The notes under the pieces were generated by a model, which worked only from the letters and a program-made list of their open reading frames with translations, had not been told where the DNA came from and did no database searches. A stretch of DNA of 64,000 nucleotides, taken from assembly GCF_017592475.1 (NCBI RefSeq), contig NZ_JAGFNP010000010.1, positions 124,001 through 188,000 on the forward strand, written 5' to 3'. This DNA is from Glycomyces niveus. GTDB lineage: Bacteria; Actinomycetota; Actinomycetes; Mycobacteriales; Micromonosporaceae. Below are positions 54,839 to 62,925 of the stretch, piece by piece. Positions within the stretch are counted from its first letter, which is position 1, and every line of letters begins with the position of its first letter. Both the position numbers and the translations under genes were made by a program.

Positions 54839-55495
54839 ATGACCTCCCTCGTCAGTGAACTCCTCCTGCTCGCCTACGACGACCGCACCGGCCGCGACCG
54901 TTCGGGCGGCTTCCTCGAGATCGGGCTGGGCGGCGCGGTCGTCCTCGAACTGGCGATCGCGGGCCGCCTCGACGTGGTCGACAAGCGCGTCCAAGTGGTC
55001 CCCGGCGCACCGCTCGGCGACCCGCTCCTCGACGAGCGCCTGGCCGCGATCGAGGCCGACAAGCCGCGCACGCCCAAGGCCGTGGTCGAGCGGACCGCGA
55101 AGAAGCTCAAGCCGGTCGTGCTCGAACAGCTGGTCGCGGGCGGCGTGCTGCGCCGCGAGCGCGACAAGGCCCTCGGGCTCTTCCCGTTCGACCGGTACCT
55201 GCCGAACGACCCGGCCGCCGAAGCCGAGGCGAAGGCTCGGCTCGGTGCGGCCGTGGACGCGGCGCGGGCCGAGGACGCGCGGACGGCGGCGCTGGCGACG
55301 CTCGTATACGCGCTGCGGCTCGAGCGGGCGGTGTTCCCGGACCGGAAGACCGGTCCGACTCGCAAGGCGCTCAAGGCGATCGCTGAGGGCTCGTGGGCGG
55401 GGGACGCGACGCGCAAGGCGGTGGAGGCCGCGCAGGCGGCGGTCATGGCCGGGGTGACGGCGGCGGTGGCCGCGAGCGTGGCGGCGTCGAGCTGA
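54839..55495 (+). CDS. GPP34 (GOLPH3-like) family protein
   Basis: 218 aa. SELLLLAYDDRTGRD at the start, then FLEIGLGGAVVLELAIAGRL, LDVVDKRVQVV and a C-terminal AALATLVYALRLERAVFPDR form the GPP34 helical fold. Eukaryotic GOLPH3 binds phosphoinositide at the Golgi; the many actinobacterial copies have no known role, although phosphatidylinositol is abundant in these bacteria. No partner gene is evident. Confidence 0.9.
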   Translation: MTSLVSELLLLAYDDRTGRDRSGGFLEIGLGGAVVLELAIAGRLDVVDKRVQVVPGAPLGDPLLDERLAAIEADKPRTPKAVVERTAKKLKPVVLEQLVAGGVLRRERDKALGLFPFDRYLPNDPAAEAEAKARLGAAVDAARAEDARTAALATLVYALRLERAVFPDRKTGPTRKALKAIAEGSWAGDATRKAVEAAQAAVMAGVTAAVAASVAASS

Positions 55496-55571
55496 GCGAG
55501 TCCGGTGCGCCGGAGGCGCGAGGGTGTGGGGCCGGACGAAGTCCTCGGCCCGCCGCCGCGCGGGACGTGGT

Positions 55572-55577
55572 TAGCTT
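55572..55577 (+). promoter_or_regulatory. -10 hexamer of the HTH regulator gene
   Basis: TAGCTT, ending 5 nt before ATG 55583. Confidence 0.4.
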
Positions 55578-55582
55578 GACCT

Positions 55583-56278
55583 ATGTCTGAAACACCTGCT
55601 TCGCGTCCTGCCGGGGTGCCTTGGCCGCCGGCCCCGTTGACGCCGCCGGCGGCGCCGCTGCCTCCGCCCGCGCCGCGTCCGGTGGACAACGAGCATGTGA
55701 AGATCACCGACCCCGAGCGGATGAAGGCGCTCGCGCATCCGGCGCGGATGGCGGTCTTCGACTTCCTGGCGGGGCAGCGGGTGTCGGGGTACGACGGGGC
55801 GACGGCGACGGAGATCGCCGAGGTCGCGGGGATGACGCCGAGCGCGATGAGCTACCACCTGCGCACGTTGGCGAAGGCGGGGTTCATCGAGGAGGCCCCG
55901 AGCCGGGGCGATGCGCGGGAGCGGTTGTGGCGCTTGAAGATCCACAGCTTCTCGATCCGCGCCGAGGCCGACGCGCCGGAGATCGACAAGGCGATCGAGC
56001 GGACCATGGGCGACGCGTTCATCGAGCAGCACGACCGGAACTTCTCGCGGTGGCTCGACAAGCGGTTCGACGTGGACCCGGCGCTGCGGGAGGCGTCGCT
56101 GACGCAGCAGGCGCAGGTGCGCTTGACGGTGGAGGAGGCGGCGGAGTTCAGCCGGCGCTTCCAGGAGCTGGAGCAGGAGTACGCGGACCTGACCGCGGAG
56201 CGGGCGGCGGCGGGCGCCGATCCTGAGGACGGCACGGTGGTGTTCTACACGATGTTCCGGTTCTTCCCGCGGGTCTGA
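55583..56278 (+). CDS. ArsR-type winged-helix regulator with Pro-rich N-terminus
   Basis: 231 aa. The first ~35 residues are Pro/Ala-rich. The winged helix follows: ERMKALAHPARMAVFDFLAG, ATATEIAEVAGMTPSAMSYH, LRTLAKAGFIEEAPSRGDAR. The C-terminal ~110 residues are helical with an acidic stretch and no known ligand site. It lies 110 nt before the MFS gene, and the gap contains three copies of a 22-23-bp AT-rich element, so it is almost certainly that transporter's repressor. Confidence 0.85.
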   Translation: MSETPASRPAGVPWPPAPLTPPAAPLPPPAPRPVDNEHVKITDPERMKALAHPARMAVFDFLAGQRVSGYDGATATEIAEVAGMTPSAMSYHLRTLAKAGFIEEAPSRGDARERLWRLKIHSFSIRAEADAPEIDKAIERTMGDAFIEQHDRNFSRWLDKRFDVDPALREASLTQQAQVRLTVEEAAEFSRRFQELEQEYADLTAERAAAGADPEDGTVVFYTMFRFFPRV

Positions 56279-56315
56279 CCCGCCTGCACCGGTGCGGCCG
56301 CGGCCCGTCCCGGAA

Positions 56316-56387
56316 GATATGAAAGAAAAACTTCGAAAAATTTGAAAAACCTCTTTCGCATCTCGATATGAAAGAGTAGTTTCGAAA
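56316..56387. promoter_or_regulatory. Three-copy AT-rich operator before the MFS gene
   Basis: Copy 1 at 56316-56338 (GATATGAAAGA...TTCGAAA), inverted copy 2 at 56341-56362 (reads GAT..GAAAGAG..GTTTTTC.AAA on the minus strand) and copy 3 at 56365-56387 (GATATGAAAGAGTAGTTTCG). Copies 1 and 3 match at 18 of 23 positions. Copy 3 covers the -10 and copy 2 the -35 region, a repressor layout. The base composition is far below that of the genome. Confidence 0.65.
56377..56382 (+). promoter_or_regulatory. -10 hexamer of the MFS gene at 56389
   Basis: TAGTTT inside operator copy 3, ending 6 nt before ATG 56389; there is no ribosome site. Confidence 0.45.
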
Positions 56388-56388
56388 C

Positions 56389-57717
56389 ATGTCTTTCACG
56401 CCCTTCCTCGACGGGACCCGCTGGTCCGACGTCTATACTGCCGCGACCTGCGCGTTCCTCGCCGGAACCGCCATGTTCACGGCCGACTTCGCCCTCACCC
56501 TCCGCCTCCAGACGGAAGGCTTCGGTGGCTTCGCCATCGCCGCGCTCATCATCTGCGCGACCCTGCCCCTGGTCCTCCTCGCGCCGCTCACCGGGCGCAT
56601 GGCCGACCGCTTCGACAGCCGCGCGCTCATGGCGTTCTCGGGCCTCGTCCAGACCGCCGCGATCGTCGCGATGGCGCTCACCGACAACCTGTACGCGCTC
56701 TACGTGTTGATGATCGTGAACGCCGCGGGGACGGCGGTCCTGCAGCCGGTGGTGAGCGCGCTCGTCCCGGCCATGGTCCGTCGGGAGGACCTGCCGCACG
56801 CGGTGGCGATGGTCCAGACCGGCACGCTGCTCGGCCTCGCGGCCGGGCCGGCCGCGGCCGGATTCCTCATCGGCGCGAACGGGGTCGGCGCGGCCCTCAT
56901 GCTCGCTGCCGGCTGCGCGATGGCGCGGGTGCTGCTGTGCTGCGACATCCGCACGCGGCGCGGCGGCGTGCGCCGTGATCTGAACGCGCACCAGGCGAGT
57001 GGCGGCACCGGCTGGCGCCTGGGCGGCGACCGGCTGCTGACCGCGATGGTGCTGGGGCTCAGCGCGGTGATCGCGGCGATGTGCGCGGTGAACGTGCTGA
57101 GCGTGTTCCTGGTGCGCGAGGTCTACGGCGCGACCGAGAGCATGTACGGGCTCATCAAGGCGTGCTGGACGATCGGCATGGTCGGCGGGGCGTGGCTCGC
57201 GGCGGCCGTGATCCGGCGGCTCGACCGGGACGTCCAGCTCGCGTGGATGCTCATGGCGTGCCTCGCGGGGGTCGGGCTGGTGTGCTTCGGACAGGGGATG
57301 CCGCTGTTCACGGTGCTGCTCCTGGTGCCGCTCAACCTGATCGGCGGGATCTTCAACGCCGGGGAGAACTCGGCGCTGGGCATCGCGGTGGCACGCCGGG
57401 TCCCGGAAGCGTTCCGGGGCCGTGCGAACGCGGCGGTCGGCGGGCGGGTGAATGCGGCCCAGCTGATCGGGTTCCTGCTCGGCGGGGCGCTGTCGATGGT
57501 CCTGGACGTGCAGGTCGCGTTCGCCGCCGTCGGGCTCGTGTCGATCACGATCGTCCTCGCCTGCCTGCCGGTGATCCGCCGGGCGGCCCGCGAGGACGAG
57601 GCGGGCAAGGACGGCTCCAGCCCGGCTGCCGGCGAGACCGCCTCGGCCCGCGAACCTGAGCTCGCGGCGGCGTTAGCGCCGCCCGGTTCGGGATGGCCGC
57701 CGCGGATCGCGGTGTGA
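56389..57717 (+). CDS. MFS transporter (EntS-like)
   Basis: 442 aa, about 12 helices. LVLLAPLTGRMADRFDSRAL is motif A; QPVVSALVPAMVRREDLPHA and the central GRANAAVGGRVNAAQLIGFL are typical of the EntS/MFS_3 group that exports siderophores or drugs. It ends in an Ala/Pro-rich tail. Controlled by the adjacent HTH gene; the substrate is unknown. The very AT-rich operator contrasts with its GC-rich coding region. Confidence 0.88.
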   Translation: MSFTPFLDGTRWSDVYTAATCAFLAGTAMFTADFALTLRLQTEGFGGFAIAALIICATLPLVLLAPLTGRMADRFDSRALMAFSGLVQTAAIVAMALTDNLYALYVLMIVNAAGTAVLQPVVSALVPAMVRREDLPHAVAMVQTGTLLGLAAGPAAAGFLIGANGVGAALMLAAGCAMARVLLCCDIRTRRGGVRRDLNAHQASGGTGWRLGGDRLLTAMVLGLSAVIAAMCAVNVLSVFLVREVYGATESMYGLIKACWTIGMVGGAWLAAAVIRRLDRDVQLAWMLMACLAGVGLVCFGQGMPLFTVLLLVPLNLIGGIFNAGENSALGIAVARRVPEAFRGRANAAVGGRVNAAQLIGFLLGGALSMVLDVQVAFAAVGLVSITIVLACLPVIRRAAREDEAGKDGSSPAAGETASAREPELAAALAPPGSGWPPRIAV

Positions 57718-57723
57718 AGCTCC

Positions 57724-57746
57724 GGGGAAGGGTGGGTGGGGCAGGG
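57724..57746 (+). other. G-quadruplex-forming motif
   Basis: Five G-tracts separated by 1-2 nt: GGGG-AA-GGG-T-GGG-T-GGGG-CA-GGG. It starts 6 nt after the MFS stop on the coding strand. Its right part also forms the left arm of a hairpin, so the two structures exclude each other. Confidence 0.55.
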
Positions 57747-57773
57747 ACTACCATCCCAAACCCCCACCCACCC
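57730..57773 (+). terminator. G/C-arm hairpin after the MFS gene
   Basis: GGGTGGGTGGGG (57730-57741) pairs perfectly with CCCCACCCACCC (57762-57773), 20-nt loop. Confidence 0.5.
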
Positions 57774-57802
57774 AGGGGAGTAGAAGGTAGGCCGATCCTC
57801 CC

Positions 57803-57833
57803 GCGCGGGTCCGACAAAAAGTCGGGCCCGCGC
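57803..57833 (+). terminator. Intrinsic terminator after the MFS gene
   Basis: GCGCGGGTCCGAC pairs with GTCGGGCCCGCGC (13 bp, one G-T) around an AAAAA loop, followed shortly by TTTT. Confidence 0.75.
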
Positions 57834-57982
57834 CCGTTTTGTCGCCAGATCGTGTGAGGAAAGGCGAGGGGGCATCGGAGCGGGCTCGGTGGGCGCGCGG
57901 TTGTGGAGCGCGGGCGGCGGGAGGTCGCGGGCCGAGCAGGGGCACGGGCGGCCCGGCGCGGTTGGGGCGCGGATGATGGCGA

Positions 57983-58010
57983 CCAAGCGCGGGATCTGCG
58001 ATGCGCTTGG
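57983..58010 (-). terminator. Terminator of the modABC operon
   Basis: CCAAGCGC pairs with GCGCTTGG (8 bp, 12-nt loop), 15 nt past the modC stop. Confidence 0.5.
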
Positions 58011-58025
58011 TAGGTGATCATGCGA

Positions 58026-59093
58026 TCAGGCCGGGTAGGCGCGGATTTCGGTCGCCTTTACCGCTGCCCAGATCCGTTGGCCCGGTTCGAGGCCGAGTTG
58101 GGCGGCCGCTGCGGGCGTCACGTCGGCGGCGGCGCGGAGGGGGCCGTCGAGTTGGACACGGAGGTGGTCGCCGTGCCGGTGGACGCCCGCGACCGTGGCC
58201 TCCCAGGTGTTGCGAGGGCTGCCGTCGGGCTCCGATCGGTACAGGGCGACCGCCGACGGCGGGAACGCCGCGAACGCCTCCCCCTCGAGCGCCTCGGCCG
58301 CAGTCAGCACCGCCCCCGAGTCCAGACGGATCGCGGTCCCGGAGGCCTTGCCCCGGTACAGGTTCAGGCCCACGAGCCGCGCGATGTAGTCCGTGCGCGG
58401 GCGGGCCGTGACCGACTCGGCGTCGCCCTCTTGGACCGCGCGGCCGTCTTCGACCACGACGAGCCGGTCGGCGAGCATGAGCGCGTCCACCGGGTCGTGC
58501 GTGACCACGATCGCGGGCCCCGTGTGCTCCGCCAGGTGCCGGTGGAGCTCCGCGCGGGTGTCGAGCCGGGTGCGCGCGTCGAGCGCCGCCAGCGGCTCGT
58601 CGAGCAGCAGCAGCGCCGGATCGGCCGCGAGCGCCCGCGCCAGCGCCACCCGCTGCGCCTGTCCGCCCGAGAGCTGCTTGGGGCGGCGTTTCCCGAAGCC
58701 GGCCAAGCCGACCCGGTCGAGCCAGGCGGACGCGAGCGCGCGGGCCTCGGCGCGTCCGGTGCCCCGGCGGCGCGGGCCGAACGCGACGTTGTCGATGGCG
58801 GTGAGGTGCGGGAACAGCAGGTAGTCCTGGAAGACGACGCCGATGCGGCGGTCTTCGGGCGGGACTGTGCTGCATGCGGCGCCGTCGAGCACGGCGCCGT
58901 TGAGGGCGATGTGCCCGTCCGTCAGCGCTTCGAGTCCGGCGAGCGCTCGCAGGGCCGTGGTCTTGCCCGCGCCGTTGGGGCCGAGGAGGGCGACGGTTTC
59001 GCCGGGGGCGACGTGGAGTCGCAGGTCGATGCGGAAGGCGCCGCGTTCGACGACGAGGTGCGCGTCCAGGCCTTCGGGCGTCGTGGCGTTCAT
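58026..59093 (-). CDS. modC: Molybdate ABC transporter ATPase ModC
   Basis: 355 aa. Walker A LLGPNGAGKTTALRALAG, signature LSGGQAQRVALARALAADPA, Walker B LLLLDEPLAALDAR and the switch His in VVTHDPVDALML. A C-terminal TOBE/Mop-like domain of ~65 aa (TWEATVAGVHRHGDHLRVQL) binds oxyanion and is the mark of ModC-type ATPases. ATG overlaps the modB stop (ATGA). Confidence 0.93.
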   Translation of the reverse strand: MNATTPEGLDAHLVVERGAFRIDLRLHVAPGETVALLGPNGAGKTTALRALAGLEALTDGHIALNGAVLDGAACSTVPPEDRRIGVVFQDYLLFPHLTAIDNVAFGPRRRGTGRAEARALASAWLDRVGLAGFGKRRPKQLSGGQAQRVALARALAADPALLLLDEPLAALDARTRLDTRAELHRHLAEHTGPAIVVTHDPVDALMLADRLVVVEDGRAVQEGDAESVTARPRTDYIARLVGLNLYRGKASGTAIRLDSGAVLTAAEALEGEAFAAFPPSAVALYRSEPDGSPRNTWEATVAGVHRHGDHLRVQLDGPLRAAADVTPAAAAQLGLEPGQRIWAAVKATEIRAYPA

Positions 59094-59911
59094 GGGGTGG
59101 CCGTCCAGCGGTCGCGGAGCGAGGCGAGCACGATCACCGAGACCGCGAGGAGGATGAGGCTGAGGACGATGGCGGCCTCCAGGTCGGTCTGCAGCGCCAG
59201 GTAGACGGCGAGGGGCATTGTCTGGGTGCGGCCGGGGAAGTTGCCGGCGAAGGTGATCGTGGCCCCGAATTCGCCGAGGGCGCGGGCCCAGCAGAGCACG
59301 GCGCCGGCGAGGACGCCGGGGGCGACCATCGGGAGCGTGACGTGGGTGAATACGGTCCAGCGTCCGGCGCCGAGGGTCGCGGCGGCTTCTTCGAAGCGGA
59401 GGTCGGCGCCGCGGAGCGCGCCTTCGACCGAGACGACGAGGAACGGCATCGACACGAACGTCATCGCGAGGATCACTGCGGTGGTGGTGAACGGGATGGT
59501 GATGTCGAACCGGTCGTAGAGCCAGGAGCCGATGATGCCATTGCGGCCGAAGACGAGGAGCAGGGCGACGCCGCCGACGACGGGCGGGAGGACCAGCGGC
59601 ACCGTCACGAGGGCGCGCAGGACGCTGCGGCCGGGGAAGTCGCCGCGGGCGAGGAGCCATGCGATGGGGACGCCGAAGAGCAGGGAGAGCGCGGTCGCGG
59701 CGGTGGCGGTGAGGAGCGAGAGCCGCAGGGCGGCGAGCATTTCGGGTTCGGCGAGACGCGCCGGGAGCTCGGCCCAGGGCGTGCGGGCGAGCAGGCCGGC
59801 GAGCGGGAGGATGAGGAACGCCAGGCCGATGACCGCGGGCGCCAGGAGTGCGGCCGGGACGCGGCGGCTTTGACGTTTCCGCTTGGCGGGCTTGGTGTTG
59901 CTCGCAGTCAT
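59090..59911 (-). CDS. modB: Molybdate ABC transporter permease ModB
   Basis: 273 aa with six membrane helices. LRLSLLTATAATALSLLFGV, VTVPLVLPPVVGGVALLLVF, and the ATPase-contact loop EEAAATLGAGRWTVFTHVTL followed by RALGEFGATITFAGN are the typical permease elements. It carries molybdate (or tungstate) inward. Overlaps modA and modC by 4 nt each. Confidence 0.93.
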   Translation of the reverse strand: MTASNTKPAKRKRQSRRVPAALLAPAVIGLAFLILPLAGLLARTPWAELPARLAEPEMLAALRLSLLTATAATALSLLFGVPIAWLLARGDFPGRSVLRALVTVPLVLPPVVGGVALLLVFGRNGIIGSWLYDRFDITIPFTTTAVILAMTFVSMPFLVVSVEGALRGADLRFEEAAATLGAGRWTVFTHVTLPMVAPGVLAGAVLCWARALGEFGATITFAGNFPGRTQTMPLAVYLALQTDLEAAIVLSLILLAVSVIVLASLRDRWTATP

Positions 59912-60654
59912 GGGCGTTGGAATCCGGCGGTTTCGAGGACGGATTGGGCGTCGTCGGAGAGGACGTGGGCGGCGAACGCGGCGGCGAGTTCCGGGTTCGG
60001 GGCGTCTTCGAGCGCGGCGATCGGGTAGGTGTTCAGGGCCGCAGCGGATTCGGGGAACTCGATGCCGTCCACGTCGGTGCCGGCGGCGATGGCGTCGGTG
60101 CGGTAGACGAGGGCGGCGTCGACTTCGCCGAGGAGGAGTCTCTGGAGGGTGGATTTGACGTCGGCCTCGTAGGTGACGGGGGTGAGCCCGGTGCCGTCGA
60201 GCGCGGTCTGGGCGGCGGAGCCGCAGGGGACTTCGGTTGCGCAGGCGGCGAAGTCGAGCCCGGCGAGGTCGCCGAGGCCGGTGACGCCGTCAGGGTTGCC
60301 TTCGGGGACGGCGATCACGAGTTGGTTGAGGGCGAACGTCTCCGGTTCGGCGGCGGCGCCCGCCTCCACGACTTTGTCCATGTTGGACTCGTCGGCGGAC
60401 GCGAAGACGTCGGCGGGCGCCCCCTCGGTGATCTGGGCGGCGAGGTCGGAGGAGCCGGCGAAGTTGAACTCGACCTTGACGCCGTCGTGCTCGGCCTCGA
60501 ACTGCGCGCCGATCTCGGTGAAAGCCTCGGTGAGGGACGCGGCGGCGAAGACGGTCACGGTGCCGCCTGTATCGGCTTCGGCGCCGTTCCCGCACGCGGC
60601 GAGCGGGGCGAGGGCGAGCGCGGCGGCTGCGGCGATGATCGTCTTGCGGCGCAT
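59908..60654 (-). CDS. modA: Molybdate-binding lipoprotein ModA
   Basis: 248 aa. The signal sequence ends in the lipobox LAAC (residues ~18-21). VTVFAAASLTEAFTEIGAQF with the oxyanion-binding serines, FAGSSDLAAQITEGAPADVF and VYRTDAIAAGTDV are ModA signatures. It captures molybdate outside the membrane and passes it to ModB. The ATG lies 23 nt after the stop of the HTH-TOBE gene. Confidence 0.94.
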   Translation of the reverse strand: MRRKTIIAAAAALALAPLAACGNGAEADTGGTVTVFAAASLTEAFTEIGAQFEAEHDGVKVEFNFAGSSDLAAQITEGAPADVFASADESNMDKVVEAGAAAEPETFALNQLVIAVPEGNPDGVTGLGDLAGLDFAACATEVPCGSAAQTALDGTGLTPVTYEADVKSTLQRLLLGEVDAALVYRTDAIAAGTDVDGIEFPESAAALNTYPIAALEDAPNPELAAAFAAHVLSDDAQSVLETAGFQRP

Positions 60655-60677
60655 GGGGCTCCGTCCGGTACTGGTGG

Positions 60678-61079
60678 TCAGCGGTCGACGCGTTCGACGA
60701 CGACGTTCGTGGACTTGACCACCGCGGTCCCCAGTGAGCCGACCTCGAGCCCGAGTTCGTCCACCGCTTCGCGGCTCATGAGGGAGACGACCCGGAACGG
60801 CCCCACCTGGAGATCGACCTGGGCCATGACCTGGTCTTTGGTGATCGCGGTGACGATGCCGCGCAGGCGGTTGCGCGCCGAGGAGGAGCCGGCGCCGGCG
60901 TCGGGCGCGCTGGCGCGTTCGCGCACGAACGCGGCGAGGTCGGCGCCGGAGATGAGCCGGTGGCCTTGGCCCTGGTCGTCCCGGGAGGCGGTGAGGCGCC
61001 CGGAGTCGATCCAACGGCGGACGGTGTCGGCGGAGACCCCGAGCAGTTCGGCGGCCTCCCCGATGCGGAACGTCGTCAC
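60678..61079 (-). CDS. HTH-TOBE molybdate-responsive regulator-like protein
   Basis: 133 aa. The N-terminal half is an excisionase/MerR-like helix-turn-helix (FRIGEAAELLGVSADTVRRW); the C-terminal half is a single TOBE/Mop domain (RNRLRGIVTAITKDQVMAQV, then LEVGSLGTAVVKSTNVVVE) that binds molybdate. As first gene of the mod operon it should act as a molybdate-sensing autoregulator, a smaller counterpart of ModE. GTG start with a TAAGCT -10 ending 6 nt upstream. Confidence 0.88.
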   Translation of the reverse strand: MTTFRIGEAAELLGVSADTVRRWIDSGRLTASRDDQGQGHRLISGADLAAFVRERASAPDAGAGSSSARNRLRGIVTAITKDQVMAQVDLQVGPFRVVSLMSREAVDELGLEVGSLGTAVVKSTNVVVERVDR

Positions 61080-61085
61080 ACGGCC

Positions 61086-61091
61086 AGCTTA
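61086..61091 (-). promoter_or_regulatory. -10 hexamer of the mod operon
   Basis: Reads TAAGCT on the minus strand, ending 6 nt before GTG 61079. TTGATC at 61107-61112 is a possible -35 with a short spacer. Confidence 0.45.
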
Positions 61092-61111
61092 ACCTCGCGG
61101 ATGCAAGGATC

Positions 61112-61133
61112 AATAGACGATAAGACTCGTATT
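61112..61133. promoter_or_regulatory. Candidate operator of the mod operon
   Basis: AATAGACGA and TCGTATT form an imperfect inverted repeat (one extra G) around TAAGAC, 20 nt upstream of the mod -10, in an AT-rich patch. The HTH-TOBE protein is the likely binder. Confidence 0.35.
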
Positions 61134-61166
61134 CACCAGACTGTTACGTGCGGACCGGCGCAGATG

Positions 61167-61520
61167 CTAGCCCCAGCCGAGTTCGTGGAGGCGCTCCTCT
61201 TCGATGCCGAAGTGGTGGGCGATCTCGTGAACGACCGTGACGGCGACCTCCTCGACGACCTCTTCGGGCGTCGAGCACATGCGCAGGGTCGGGCCGCGGT
61301 AGATGGTGATCGTGTCGGGCAGGACCCCGCCGTACTCCCAGCCCCGGTCGGTCAGCGCCGTGCCCTGGTAGAGGCCCAGCAGCTCCTTCTCGGGGCCGTC
61401 GGGTTCAGCCTCGACCAGGATCACCACGTTGTCGAGCATCGCCATCAGCTCCTGGGGGACCGCGTCCAGCGCGTCCGACACCGCGTCCTCGAATTCCGCC
61501 TCGCCCATATCGACCGCCAC
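61167..61520 (-). CDS. Zincin-like metallopeptidase family protein
   Basis: 117 aa from GTG 61520. The zinc motif H-E-x-x-H is in VVHEIAHHFGI; LMAMLDNVVILVEAEP and LGLYQGTALTDRG precede it as in the small PF06262 metallopeptidase family. The start is chosen because the family N-terminus is M-A-V-x-M and a TATTGT -10 ends 6 nt upstream; ATG 61508 is the alternative. Function unknown; gene divergent from serS. Confidence 0.85.
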   Translation of the reverse strand: MAVDMGEAEFEDAVSDALDAVPQELMAMLDNVVILVEAEPDGPEKELLGLYQGTALTDRGWEYGGVLPDTITIYRGPTLRMCSTPEEVVEEVAVTVVHEIAHHFGIEEERLHELGWG

Positions 61521-61526
61521 ACGCCC

Positions 61527-61532
61527 ACAATA
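61527..61532 (-). promoter_or_regulatory. -10 hexamer of the metallopeptidase gene
   Basis: Reads TATTGT on the minus strand, ending 6 nt before GTG 61520. Confidence 0.45.
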
Positions 61533-61561
61533 TGCGCTCGGGGCCGCGGTGAGCTGGCCGG

Positions 61562-61567
61562 TAATCT
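61562..61567 (+). promoter_or_regulatory. -10 hexamer of serS
   Basis: TAATCT, ending 6 nt before GTG 61574. Confidence 0.45.
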
Positions 61568-61573
61568 GGTCAC

Positions 61574-62833
61574 GTGATTGATCTGCGTGCACTGCGAGAC
61601 AACCCGGACGCCTACCGCGACAGCCAGCGCAAGAGGGGCGCGTCCGTCGGCGCCGTCGACGCCCTCCTCTCCGCGGACGCCGACCACCGCAGTGCCCTCC
61701 AGTCCTTCGAGACGCTCCGCGCCGAGCAGAAGGGCCTGGGCAAGAAGATCGCGGGCGCCGGCGCGGATGAGAAGCAGGCGCTGCTTGACCGCACCAAGGT
61801 CCTCTCGGAGGAGGTCAAGGCCGCCGAGCTGAAGGTGACGGCGACGGCTGCGGCGTTCGACGCGGCGGGGAAGGCCATCCCGAACCTGGTGGCCGAGGGC
61901 GCGCCCGCGGGCGGCGAGGACGACTACGTCGTGCTGCGCGAGGTGGGCGAGAAGAAGGCGATCGAGGACCCGAAGGACCACCTCGAGATCGGCACGGCCC
62001 TGGGTCTGCTCGACACCGAGCGGGGCGCGAAGACCTCCGGCGCGCGGTTCTACTACCTGACCGGGGACGGCGCGCTGCTGCAGCTGGCGATGCTCAACCT
62101 CGCGATCCAGCAGGCCGTCGAGACCGGGTTCACCCCGATGATCCCGCCGGTGCTGGTGCGGCCGGAGGCCATGGAGGGCACGGGTTTCCTCGGCGAGCAC
62201 GCCGACGAGATCTACTACCTCGAGCGCGACGAGATGTACCTGGTGGGTACCTCGGAGGTGCCGCTCGCGGCGTACCACTCGGGGGAGAACCTGGGCGAGC
62301 TGACGTCGCCGCGGCGGTACGCGGGCTGGTCGTCGTGCTTCCGGCGCGAGGCGGGGTCGTACGGCAAGGACACGCGGGGCATCATCCGGGTGCACCAGTT
62401 CGACAAGGTCGAGATGTTCTCGTTCTGCCGGCCGGAGGACGCCGCGGCGGAGCACGAGAAGCTGCTGTCCTATGAGGAGCAGATGCTGCAGAAGATGGAG
62501 CTGCCGTACCGGGTCATCGACGTGGCCGCGGGCGACCTGGGCACTTCGGCTTCGCGGAAGTTCGACTGCGAGGCGTGGGTGCCGACGCAGGGCCGGTACC
62601 GGGAGCTGACGTCGACGTCGAACTGCACGACGTTCCAGGCGCGGCGCCTGAATGTGAAGTACCGCGACGAGCAGGGCAAGAACGCGGTGGCGGCGACCTT
62701 GAACGGGACGCTCGCGACCACGCGCTGGCTTGTGGCGATCCTCGAGAACCACCAGCAGCCGGACGGTTCGGTGGCGGTGCCGAAGGCGCTGCAGCCGTTC
62801 CTGGGCAAGGACGTGATCGAGCCGAAGAAGTAG
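61574..62833 (+). CDS. serS: Seryl-tRNA synthetase
   Basis: 419 aa class II synthetase. An N-terminal coiled-coil arm (about residues 25-100, including SFETLRAEQKGLGKKIAGAG) contacts the long variable arm of tRNA-Ser. The core has TSEVPLAAYHSGE, motif 2 FRREAGSYGKDTRGIIR, TQGRYRELTSTSNCTTFQAR and motif 3 NGTLATTRWLVAILENHQ. It charges tRNA-Ser and tRNA-Sec. GTG start directly behind a -10. Confidence 0.97.
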   Translation: MIDLRALRDNPDAYRDSQRKRGASVGAVDALLSADADHRSALQSFETLRAEQKGLGKKIAGAGADEKQALLDRTKVLSEEVKAAELKVTATAAAFDAAGKAIPNLVAEGAPAGGEDDYVVLREVGEKKAIEDPKDHLEIGTALGLLDTERGAKTSGARFYYLTGDGALLQLAMLNLAIQQAVETGFTPMIPPVLVRPEAMEGTGFLGEHADEIYYLERDEMYLVGTSEVPLAAYHSGENLGELTSPRRYAGWSSCFRREAGSYGKDTRGIIRVHQFDKVEMFSFCRPEDAAAEHEKLLSYEEQMLQKMELPYRVIDVAAGDLGTSASRKFDCEAWVPTQGRYRELTSTSNCTTFQARRLNVKYRDEQGKNAVAATLNGTLATTRWLVAILENHQQPDGSVAVPKALQPFLGKDVIEPKK

Positions 62834-62847
62834 CGCGAGAGCGCGAG

Positions 62848-62877
62848 CGGCCCGCCGATCCTCGGATCGGCGGGCCG
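62848..62877 (+). terminator. Terminator after serS
   Basis: CGGCCCGCCGATCC pairs perfectly with GGATCGGCGGGCCG (14 bp) with a 2-nt loop as drawn, 14 nt after the stop. Confidence 0.7.
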
Positions 62878-62925
62878 TGGGCTTTTCGGGCGTTTCCGGT
62901 TGATTCGGCGACCCGACGAATTTCC

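Larger units (their letters stand above)
57718..58025. other. 308-nt intergenic region with terminators and a G-quadruplex motif
   Basis: Between the MFS gene and the convergent modC. It holds a G-quadruplex motif (57724-57746), two hairpins for the plus strand (57730-57773, 57803-57833) and one for modC (57983-58010). The segment 57840-57980 is GC-rich without a supported gene on either strand. Confidence 0.55.
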
